Part shown: in pieces, positions 7,367 to 13,450 of the stretch
Layout of the letters: the number at the start of each line of letters is the position of its first letter
Numbering within the stretch: position 1 is the first letter of the stretch
Assembly: GCA_900552455.1 (NCBI GenBank)
Contig: URZX01000028.1
Coordinates: 1-27,591, forward strand
Length of the DNA stretch: 27,591 nt
Direction of reading: 5' to 3'
DNA from: an uncultured Peptococcaceae bacterium
GTDB taxonomy: Bacteria; Bacillota; Peptococcia; Peptococcales; Peptococcaceae
Notes under the pieces: generated by a model
Told to the model about the DNA's origin: nothing
Seen by the model: the letters and a program-made list of their open reading frames with translations, nothing else
The model's database searches: none
Translations under genes and position numbers: made by a program

Positions 7367-8497
7367 ATGAGCAATAGTTACAGTGTGGCACTGCCTCAGT
7401 ACACCATCGGGGCAGATTGCTATGACAAGATCCCATATTTCGCACGCTACTACGGCAACAAAGCCGTCGTCATCGGCGGGGAGACCGCCATGGCCAAGTC
7501 CAAGGATGCGCTGCTTGCAGGCATTAAGGACAGCGATGTCGAGATCACAGATTTTATCTGGTACGGCGGCAACTCCACCTATGAAAATGGCGATGCGCTG
7601 ATCGCCAACCCAGCAGTGCAGCGCGCAGATATCCTCTTCGGTGTTGGCGGCGGCCGCGCGTGCGATACCGTAAAATACGTCGCCGATAAATTGGACAAAC
7701 CACTTTTCCTCTTCCCAACCGTCGGCTCCAACTGCGCCTCCGTCACCGCCGTCGGCGTCATGTACAACCCAGACGGCACCTTCCGCGATTACTATTATCC
7801 AAAAATCGCTGAACACACCTTCATCAACACCCAGGTCATCGCCGAATCTCCAGAGGAAATGCTCTGGGCCGGCATCGGTGACGCCCTCTCCAAGGAATGC
7901 GAAGCCGATCTCTCCAGCCGCGGCGCAGACCTCACGCACACGCCAATGATGGGCGTTACCCTTTCCAAAGTCTGCACCGATCCGCTGCTCACCTACGGCA
8001 AGGAAGCACTGGAAAGCTGCAAGGATGACCAGGACAGCGAAGCCCTGCGCCAGGTCGTCTTAGACATCATCGTCTCCACCGGCATCGTCTCCAACATGGT
8101 CACCAACATGCCGGAATACTACTACAATTCTTCGCTGGCGCACTGTGTCTACTATGGGGTCAATGCGCTCCCTGCTGGCGAAAAGCATCGTCACGGCGAG
8201 GTTGTTTCTCTCGGCGTGCTCTGCCTCTTGACTTACGACAAGCAGTTCCAGATGCGCGACCGCGTCATGCAGTTCAACTATGACCTGGGGCTGCCAATCT
8301 GCTTCGAAGACATCGATGTCAGCCCAGAAGAATTCCAGATCATCGCTGACAAAGCCGTCGGCGCAGAAGAATGGAAGTTCCGCTCCAAAGACATCACCCA
8401 GGAAAAATTCCTGCAGTGCCTCAAGGATCAGGATGCTGCCGGCCGTGCTTTCAAGGAAAAAATGGCCGCCCGCGAAAAAGAAGAAGCCAACGCCTAA
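7367..8497 (+). CDS. Glycerol dehydrogenase-like metal-dependent alcohol dehydrogenase
   Basis: A 376-residue member of the iron-containing alcohol dehydrogenase superfamily, closest in motifs to GldA-type glycerol dehydrogenases, which oxidise glycerol to dihydroxyacetone with NAD+. The nucleotide-binding loop is GVGGGRACD (about 92-100). The metal ligands of GldA all have counterparts: D172 in GIGDALSKE, H259 in SLAHCVYYG and H276 in HRHGE. The segment usually written STDAPTSAL in GldA reads SNCASVTAV here, so the substrate pocket differs and glycerol as substrate is not certain. The gene stands alone between its own promoter and the ribU riboswitch. A glycerol kinase lies 7.4 kb downstream, so the region may serve both oxidative and phosphorylating glycerol routes. 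A glycerol-1-phosphate or 1,2-propanediol dehydrogenase is an alternative. Confidence 0.8.
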   Translation: MSNSYSVALPQYTIGADCYDKIPYFARYYGNKAVVIGGETAMAKSKDALLAGIKDSDVEITDFIWYGGNSTYENGDALIANPAVQRADILFGVGGGRACDTVKYVADKLDKPLFLFPTVGSNCASVTAVGVMYNPDGTFRDYYYPKIAEHTFINTQVIAESPEEMLWAGIGDALSKECEADLSSRGADLTHTPMMGVTLSKVCTDPLLTYGKEALESCKDDQDSEALRQVVLDIIVSTGIVSNMVTNMPEYYYNSSLAHCVYYGVNALPAGEKHRHGEVVSLGVLCLLTYDKQFQMRDRVMQFNYDLGLPICFEDIDVSPEEFQIIADKAVGAEEWKFRSKDITQEKFLQCLKDQDAAGRAFKEKMAAREKEEANA

Positions 8498-8518
8498 ATC
8501 CGCAGACGCACCGCGCTA

Positions 8519-8547
8519 TTGACAGCCGCGCGTCCATCGCGTACACT
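8519..8547 (+). promoter_or_regulatory. Promoter of the riboswitch-ribU transcript
   Basis: -35 TTGACA (8519-8524), 17-bp spacer, -10 TACACT (8542-8547), about 20 bp upstream of the first riboswitch helix. Confidence 0.6.
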
Positions 8548-8572
8548 AAATATAACAACATATTATTTGAAA

Positions 8573-8968
8573 ATCTTCAGGGCGGGGTGAGCAAATCAGG
8601 TAGGAAGTAGGAGGTAGAAGGTAGGAGGTTACGCTCGTGATGGGCGTGACTGGCGTTTCTGTTGCGGCGATCGCAGCGCATGAAGACGTTGGTCAGATTT
8701 GGCAGTAGCCAGAACCTCCTACCTGCCAGCGAGCAACGCGAGTCCGTCCGCGACGCGAGATCACGATGCTTTCAATTCGCAGAAGCTGTACTCAAAGAAA
8801 CGAAGCATTTCAATGAACGAGAACGCTTCTCCGAGCTAGTCCTGGAAGGGCGAAGCGGCTACCTCCTCCCTGAACAGCAATTCCCCACCGGCGGTAAAGT
8901 CCGCGAGCGCGCTGCGCATGAACCGGTGAGATTCCGGTACCGACAGTATAGTCTGGATGGAAGAAGAT
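8573..8968 (+). ncRNA. FMN riboswitch split by a long insert in L2
   Basis: The aptamer is complete in conserved parts but twice to three times normal length. P1 is ATCTTC (8573-8578) paired with GAAGAT (8963-8968). The 5' core AGGGCGGGGTGA (8579-8590) is separated by 288 nt from its partner AATTCCCCACCGGCGG (8879-8894). The rest of the aptamer then follows without interruption: GTAAAGTCCGCGAGC, GAACCGGTGAGATTCCGG, and the strongly conserved GACAGTATAGTCTGGATG (8942-8959). Thus P2 (GGGG/CCCC) is intact and its loop carries the insert. The known role is to bind FMN and terminate transcription of riboflavin genes; the terminator at 8987-9022 and ribU fit that. Whether this split aptamer still binds FMN is unknown. 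Confidence 0.88.
8591..8878. other. 288-nt insert inside riboswitch loop L2
   Basis: The insert is itself structured. Its ends pair (TCAGG at 8597-8601 with CCTGA near 8869-8873, and GGAGGTAG with CTACCTCC further in), extending P2. Within it, GGTAGGAGGTT (8620-8630) is a perfect complement of AACCTCCTACC (8713-8723), with CTGGC/GCCAG (8650-8654/8708-8712) stacked inside. Short GTAGGA/GAGGTAG motifs are tandemly repeated at 8600-8628. No credible protein is encoded. It resembles a dispersed intergenic repeat more than a gene, but other genomic copies cannot be tested here. Confidence 0.6.
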
Positions 8969-8986
8969 AAATCTGACATTATTTTC

Positions 8987-9022
8987 TGTCCCTGGGATTT
9001 TGATCGCCGGGGACATTTTTTT
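8987..9022 (+). terminator. Riboswitch expression-platform terminator
   Basis: TGTCCCTGG paired with CCGGGGACA (one T-G pair), followed by T7. It lies 18 bases after the aptamer and 27 bases before the ribU start codon, the standard place for an FMN-controlled attenuator. Confidence 0.85.
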
Positions 9023-9048
9023 CGCCGGCGACGGAAAGGAGAATCGTT

Positions 9049-9678
9049 ATGAGTCGTAGAAACAATGTCAAAACCGTCGCCTTTGTCGGTGTGTTGGGGG
9101 CGCTCAGCTGCGTGCTGATGCTGCTGCGCTTTCCGCTGCCGTTCGTGCCAGGATTTTATGAATTTGATATCGCCGAGCTGCCAGCGCTCTTCGCCGGATT
9201 TTTCCTCGGGCCAGTCGCCGGCTGTGCCGTCGTTTTCGTGAAGATCGTCCTCAAGCTCATCTTCCAGGGCTCCGCCACCTTCGGCATAGGCGATCTCTCA
9301 AACCTCATCGGCAGCATGGTCTTCATCCTCACTGCCTCGCTGATCTATCGCCGCATGCACACGAAAAAAGGCGCCAAGATCGCCCTCGTCGTGTCCACCC
9401 TCGTCGTCAGCGTCGTCTACGTCTTTCTCAATGCCTACATCATGCTGCCAATGTACGCCAGCGTCTACGGCCTGCCGATCGAGACCATCGTCGACATGGG
9501 GCATGCCGTCAATCCATGGGTCAACGACACCGTCACCCTGATGATTTTCGCCGTTTTCCCATTCAACCTCGTCAAGCACGGCGCCACCGCTCTGCTCACC
9601 TATCTGCTCTACAAGCGCGTCGGCAACGCCCTGCGCAGCATGATGGGACTCACGCCAGACGCCACCGTGAAAAGCTGA
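9049..9678 (+). CDS. ribU: Riboflavin ECF transporter substrate-binding protein RibU
   Basis: A 209-residue membrane protein with about six hydrophobic segments and the pattern of RibU, the riboflavin-binding S component of energy-coupling factor transporters: FPGFYEFDIAELPALFAGF-like loop after the first helix (here FVPGFYEFDIAELPALFAGF) and LGPVAGCAVVFVKIVLK. It needs the shared EcfA/EcfA'/EcfT module, which is not in this window. The identification is strengthened by the FMN riboswitch and attenuator directly upstream, so uptake should fall when FMN is plentiful. The start ATG 9049 has GGAAAGGAG about seven bases upstream. The gene ends at a bidirectional terminator shared with the convergent glycosyltransferase gene. 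The Arg/Lys-rich C-terminus is short and unremarkable. Confidence 0.92.
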   Translation: MSRRNNVKTVAFVGVLGALSCVLMLLRFPLPFVPGFYEFDIAELPALFAGFFLGPVAGCAVVFVKIVLKLIFQGSATFGIGDLSNLIGSMVFILTASLIYRRMHTKKGAKIALVVSTLVVSVVYVFLNAYIMLPMYASVYGLPIETIVDMGHAVNPWVNDTVTLMIFAVFPFNLVKHGATALLTYLLYKRVGNALRSMMGLTPDATVKS

Positions 9679-9681
9679 ACA

Positions 9682-9719
9682 AAAAACAGGATCGCTCATT
9701 TCTGAACGATCCTGTTTTT
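9682..9719. terminator. Bidirectional terminator between ribU and mtg
   Basis: AAAAACAGGATCG paired with CGATCCTGTTTTT gives T-runs on both strands; it serves ribU (plus) and the GT51 gene (minus), which converge here with only four bases to the minus-strand stop. Confidence 0.85.
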
Positions 9720-9723
9720 CTCT

Positions 9724-10449
9724 TTATATGCCTTCGTTGTAGATCGCCGTCGCCGTCTCTTCGTCGAGATAGCCCGCGTCGATCATGCGCGCCAGCACCT
9801 GCTCCTGACGCTGGCGCGAAAGATCGTAGTTCACCGTCGGCGAATAAACGCTCGGCGCATTCGGCACACCAGCCAACAGCGTCGCCTGGCCGTTCGTCAT
9901 TCCTGCCGGCGCGACGCCGAAATAGCCCCAGCTCGCGTCGCCAATGCAGTAATAGCCGTCGCCGTAGTAGATGCTGTTGATGTAGAGCTCGAGGATCTGG
10001 TCCTTCGAGAACGTGCGCTCAAGCTGCACCGACGTGATCAGCTCCGCGATCTTGCGCGAGAGCGAGCGCGTCTGCTCGTAGTAGAGCGTGCGCGCCAGCT
10101 GCTGGCTGATCGTGCTGCCGCCCTCCTGCAATTCGCCCGAGAGGGCGTTGCGCACCAGCGCGCGGCCAGTGCCGATGACATCGAAGCCGTGGTGATCGTA
10201 AAAACGGTGATCCTCCGTCGCCACCACCGCGTTCAGAAAGATCTGCGGCACCTGATCGAGCGTCGTGTAGCCTGGCTTCTGCTGCACCTCCAGCGCAGCC
10301 TGTTCAAGTGGCCGGTTCGCCGTCGCTTCGTGATACACAGCGTAGCCGCTGACACCGCAGATCGTCAGCGCCGCCACACAGACGAGCAGCACCAGCGCCA
10401 TCACCAGCTTCAGCAGCTTGCGAATGAGTGTTGCTAAAAAATGGAGCAT
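9724..10449 (-). CDS. Stand-alone peptidoglycan glycosyltransferase (GT51, Mtg-like)
   Basis: A 241-residue protein with one N-terminal membrane anchor (about 8-36) and a complete GT51 domain, which polymerises lipid II into glycan strands on the outer face of the membrane. Motif 1 is ATEDHRFYDHHG with catalytic Glu at E79; motif 2 is EGGSTISQQLAR; motif 3 is ERTFSKDQILELYIN. There is no transpeptidase domain, so it makes uncross-linked glycan, and the natural partner would be the bifunctional PBP encoded divergently 180 bp away. The start ATG at 10449 has AGGAGG five bases upstream; the longer frame reaching 10563 runs through the promoter and is rejected. The product is slightly smaller than proteobacterial MtgA and ends soon after the LAGVPNAPSVYSP motif. 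Confidence 0.88.
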   Translation of the reverse strand: MLHFLATLIRKLLKLVMALVLLVCVAALTICGVSGYAVYHEATANRPLEQAALEVQQKPGYTTLDQVPQIFLNAVVATEDHRFYDHHGFDVIGTGRALVRNALSGELQEGGSTISQQLARTLYYEQTRSLSRKIAELITSVQLERTFSKDQILELYINSIYYGDGYYCIGDASWGYFGVAPAGMTNGQATLLAGVPNAPSVYSPTVNYDLSRQRQEQVLARMIDAGYLDEETATAIYNEGI

Positions 10450-10486
10450 AGGAACCTCCTTGGATTTTTTGTGCGTATTTGTTTCT

Positions 10487-10492
10487 ATTATA
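10487..10492 (-). promoter_or_regulatory. -10 box of the glycosyltransferase gene
   Basis: Minus-strand TATAAT; 17 bp upstream is a weak -35 (ACAACC). The leader to the ATG is about 38 nt. Confidence 0.45.
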
Positions 10493-10598
10493 TCGTAAAA
10501 CAGTGACAGGTTGTCGGGAAATCGCGCATATTTAATGAAGAAAAAATGAATTTTTACCAACAATGCGGAAGTTCTCCTAGGGATTGCGGAGGTTCTAT

Positions 10599-10606
10599 GC
10601 TATAAT
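10599..10606 (+). promoter_or_regulatory. Extended -10 promoter of the class A PBP gene
   Basis: TGCTATAAT, an extended -10 with no clear -35, about 25 bp before the ATG. The intergenic region 10450-10630 thus holds two divergent promoters and no gene. Confidence 0.5.
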
Positions 10607-10630
10607 AGGGAAGATAAGGAGGGCTGTTGC

Positions 10631-13009
10631 ATGAGTAATAAAAACAAAAAGTCCTTGGGCGAGAGCATCAAGCAAGTTCTTTCCAGCTTGAAATTATCCC
10701 ATTTTATCTTATTGGTATTGCTGCTCCTCGTCGTTGTCGGTATCAGTACCGTCGGGACAGTCATTCTGGCAGCAACCAGTGGCATGCCGTCGTTGGAAGA
10801 CACGGATGTCACGGATTTTGATGTAACGAGCTATATTGTTGATAAGGACGGCGTCTTCGTTGATCAGATGGTCGACACCAACTACGTCAACGTCGATGCC
10901 AGCGAAATTTCGGACAACATGACCAACGCCGTCATTTCCATCGAGGACCGACGCTTCTACAAACACCACGGCGTCGACCCGATCCGTATCGGCGGGGCCA
11001 TGGTCGCCAACCTCAAAGCCGGCACCATCGTCCAGGGTGGTAGTACCATCACCCAGCAGCTGGCCGGTCTCGTCATGGAAAACCGTGACGAAAAAACCTA
11101 CAAGCGTAAGATCCAGGAGATGGTCCTGGCCTTCCGCATTGAAAACGAGTACAGCAAGGAAGACATCCTCACCGCGTATCTCAACCGCGTCTACCTCGGC
11201 ATCGGTCTCAGCGGCAAAGCCTGCTACGGCGTAGAAGCCGCCGCGCAGGATATGCTCGGCAAACACGCCGACGAGCTCACCGTCGCCGACGCCGCGCTCC
11301 TGGCAGGGATGATCCAGAACCCAACCTACTGGTCACCGATCACCGATCCAGACAATGCCAAGGTGCGCCGTGACACTGTTCTTTCCGCCATGCTCGACAA
11401 TGGCGTCATCGACCAGACCCAGTACGATGAAGCCGTCAACACACCGATCACCACCGCCTCCATCGTTGTAGAAAGCGGCAATGAGACCCAGTCCTACAAC
11501 CAGAGCTACATCGATTACGTCATCGAAGAAGGCATGGAGGTACTCAATGTCAGCCGCGAAGAACTCTACAGCGGCGGCTACGTCATCCACACCGGCCTGG
11601 ATCAGAATCTCCAGAGCTACATGTATGACTACTTTGAAAGCGACTACCCATTCCCAGCCAGCGATGTCCAGGCCGGGATGGTCGTTCTCAACAACGAAGA
11701 CTCCACCATCGCCGGCATGATCGGCGGCCGCCATCAGGAATCCGTCGGCGGCTACAACAACGCTTGGCAGGCCACCCGCCAGCCAGGCTCGTCCTTCAAG
11801 CCAGTCTTCGTTTACGGCCCAGCGTTTGAAGACGCCGACATGGGCACCGGCACCGTTTACAACGACTCGCCGTACACCGTCGACGGTCACACCATCAAAA
11901 ATGCCGACCTCTCGCAGCACGGCAACGTCACCATCCGCTACGCCCTTGAGCAATCCCTCAACACCGTAGCAGCGCAGATCGTCAACGACATCGGGCCGGA
12001 AACCGGCATCGAGTTCGCCAAGAACTGCGGCATCACCACCCTCGTCGAAGAATCTGACGACGGCGTCACCGACCAGACCATTTCTGCCGGCCTCGGCGGT
12101 CTGACCAACGGCGTCTCCGTTCTCGAGATGGCCGGCGCGTATGAGTGCTTCGCCAACGAAGGCATCTACACCAAGCCACACGCCATCACCAGCATCACCG
12201 ACGAAGAAGGCAATATCATCTGGCAGGAAGAGCCAGAAAGCCATCGCGCCATGGAAGAAACCACCGCCTATATGATCACCAGCTGTCTGCAGAGCGTCGT
12301 CACCGACGGTATCGGTACAGCAGCGCAGATTTATGACGGTCGTCCAACAGCCGGCAAGACCGGTACCACCGACAACAACAAAGACTTCTGGTTCTGTGGC
12401 TACACCCCACAGTACACCGGCGCACTCTGGATCGGCTACGACACACCAGCCTACATGTACGGGACCTCCACCTACGCCGCCTCCATCTGGGGCGTCGTCA
12501 TGAGCTACCTGCATTCCGGCCTCGACTTTGAATACTTCGAAGAACCAGACGGCCTCACCGCCGTCACCGTCGATACCAAGAGCGGCCTCCTCGCGACCCG
12601 CTCCACCCCATACGCATACCGCTCCACCGAACTCTATCGCTCCGGCACCGAGCCAACCACCTATTCCAGCAACAGCTACAGCAGCTATCAGTACGACAGC
12701 AGCACCTCGACGAACACCTGGGGGAATGGCACAACAACCAGCGATGGTACGACAGGAACGACAACCGGTGATGGTACCGGCACAGGGACAGGAACTGGCA
12801 CCGGCACAACCGGCGGCTGGGGTGACACCAGCGGCACAACCGGCGGCTGGGGCACCGGAACCGGCACAGGTACAGGAACTGGCACCGGCGGCTGGGGCAC
12901 CGGAACCGGCACAGGTACAGGAACTGGCACAGGTACCGGCACAGGCACTGGAACTGGTACAGGCACCGGCGGCTGGACCGGCGGCGAGAACACCGGCACC
13001 GTGTATTAA
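10631..13009 (+). CDS. Bifunctional class A penicillin-binding protein
   Basis: A 792-residue PBP1A-type enzyme that polymerises lipid II and cross-links the strands. It has a membrane anchor at about 23-48 and a GT51 domain with E105 in [24 protein letters not shown] and [15 protein letters not shown]. The transpeptidase domain has all three active-site motifs: S397-x-x-K400 (PGSSFK), S452-L-N454, and K576-T-G578. From about residue 675 the tail is Ser/Tyr/Thr-rich and then, to near the end, a (GT)n array broken by GGWG blocks. It encodes no known domain and is unusual in length and purity. Start ATG 10631 has AAGGAGGG seven bases upstream. The gene is divergent to the stand-alone glycosyltransferase and ends at a strong terminator. 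Confidence 0.93.
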   Translation: MSNKNKKSLGESIKQVLSSLKLSHFILLVLLLLVVVGISTVGTVILAATSGMPSLEDTDVTDFDVTSYIVDKDGVFVDQMVDTNYVNVDASEISDNMTNAVISIEDRRFYKHHGVDPIRIGGAMVANLKAGTIVQGGSTITQQLAGLVMENRDEKTYKRKIQEMVLAFRIENEYSKEDILTAYLNRVYLGIGLSGKACYGVEAAAQDMLGKHADELTVADAALLAGMIQNPTYWSPITDPDNAKVRRDTVLSAMLDNGVIDQTQYDEAVNTPITTASIVVESGNETQSYNQSYIDYVIEEGMEVLNVSREELYSGGYVIHTGLDQNLQSYMYDYFESDYPFPASDVQAGMVVLNNEDSTIAGMIGGRHQESVGGYNNAWQATRQPGSSFKPVFVYGPAFEDADMGTGTVYNDSPYTVDGHTIKNADLSQHGNVTIRYALEQSLNTVAAQIVNDIGPETGIEFAKNCGITTLVEESDDGVTDQTISAGLGGLTNGVSVLEMAGAYECFANEGIYTKPHAITSITDEEGNIIWQEEPESHRAMEETTAYMITSCLQSVVTDGIGTAAQIYDGRPTAGKTGTTDNNKDFWFCGYTPQYTGALWIGYDTPAYMYGTSTYAASIWGVVMSYLHSGLDFEYFEEPDGLTAVTVDTKSGLLATRSTPYAYRSTELYRSGTEPTTYSSNSYSSYQYDSSTSTNTWGNGTTTSDGTTGTTTGDGTGTGTGTGTGTTGGWGDTSGTTGGWGTGTGTGTGTGTGGWGTGTGTGTGTGTGTGTGTGTGTGTGGWTGGENTGTVY
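12774..12975 (+). repeat. Coding minisatellite in the PBP tail
   Basis: About 200 bp of tandem hexamers of the type GGYACW/GGAACY, each coding Gly-Thr, punctuated by GGCGGCTGGGG (Gly-Gly-Trp-Gly). Larger units are repeated almost exactly: the stretch beginning GGCACCGGAACCGGCACAGG occurs twice (near 12850 and 12896). Units are multiples of three, so copy-number change would keep the frame. The opposite strand would read (Pro-Val)n, which is a shadow. Confidence 0.85.
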
Positions 13010-13046
13010 ATGGTGAATGATTAATTTTTAATGATCAATGAATGAC

Positions 13047-13104
13047 AGCTTGAGAAGATCCCGCCGCATTCGCAGCGCGATCCTCTCAAGCTTTTTAATT
13101 TTTC
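13047..13104 (+). terminator. Terminator of the class A PBP gene
   Basis: AGCTTGAGAAGATC paired with GATCCTCTCAAGCT (one A-C mismatch) followed by a T5 run and a further AT-rich tail. It starts 37 bases past the stop codon. Confidence 0.85.
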
Positions 13105-13168
13105 GGCGCTCGTCAGCGACAGGCGCTGGCGAAAATAATGTAAAATCTCCAATTTTTTTCAAAAATGA

Positions 13169-13199
13169 GCAAAACTGGTCGAAATAATGCAAAACTGGT
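13169..13199 (+). repeat. Direct repeats upstream of the SLH-locus promoter
   Basis: GCAAAACTGGT at 13169-13179 and again at 13189-13199, a 20-bp period (about two helical turns). A third, diverged copy (AATAATGTAAAATCT at 13134) lies upstream. The last copy ends just before the position where a -35 box would be, while the promoter has only an extended -10, an arrangement expected for an activator site. Confidence 0.5.
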
Positions 13200-13220
13200 A
13201 AGAAATTATTCTTAACAGCA

Positions 13221-13229
13221 TGGTATAAT
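13221..13229 (+). promoter_or_regulatory. Extended -10 promoter upstream of the SLH locus
   Basis: TGGTATAAT (hexamer 13224-13229) with no recognisable -35. It drives the 19-codon frame at 13272 and, by read-through of the hairpin at 13365-13415, could drive the SLH-protein locus. Confidence 0.55.
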
Positions 13230-13271
13230 AAATTCACTCGGAAAAAATTTATCACGGAAGGGTTGAAAAAC

Positions 13272-13331
13272 ATGAATCTGGAAAATATCCTCCTTAGAGA
13301 AAAGAAGAGAAGAGCGCGTAGTCCGCGCTGA
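13272..13331 (+). CDS. Possible 19-codon leader peptide, Arg/Lys-rich
   Basis: MNLENILLREKKRRARSPR, preceded by GGAAGGG nine bases upstream and about 40 nt downstream of the extended -10. It is followed by a strong hairpin with a T5 run (13365-13415), and then the SLH-protein start at 13451. The second half holds two Lys and six Arg among 11 codons, three of the Arg being AGA. Promoter, translated short frame, terminator and structural gene are the parts of a translation-coupled attenuator. It may instead be a stray short frame or the remnant of a lost gene; nothing here proves translation. Confidence 0.4.
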   Translation: MNLENILLREKKRRARSPR

Positions 13332-13364
13332 TCTTTGCGCGCAAAATTTCAGAGAACCTATTTC

Positions 13365-13415
13365 ACAGACGCATTCCGTGCGTGGAGCTTCCGCGCCCGC
13401 CATGCGTCTGTTTTT
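13365..13415 (+). terminator. Intrinsic terminator between leader frame and SLH gene
   Basis: Perfect 10-bp stem ACAGACGCAT/ATGCGTCTGT with a 27-nt GC-rich loop and a following T-run. It ends 36 bases before the SLH-protein ATG and has no gene of normal size ahead of it since the PBP terminator. It may be an attenuator. Confidence 0.7.
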
Positions 13416-13450
13416 CGTGTCTCTGTGCAGCGCGAAAGGGGGCGGCGTCC

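Noticed and set aside
8662..8970. 102-residue frame in the riboswitch region
   Set aside because: It spans the conserved FMN aptamer and has no ribosome site.
12688..12999. Pro-Val repeat protein on the minus strand
   Set aside because: Pure reflection of the Gly-Thr repeats of the PBP tail; no start signal.
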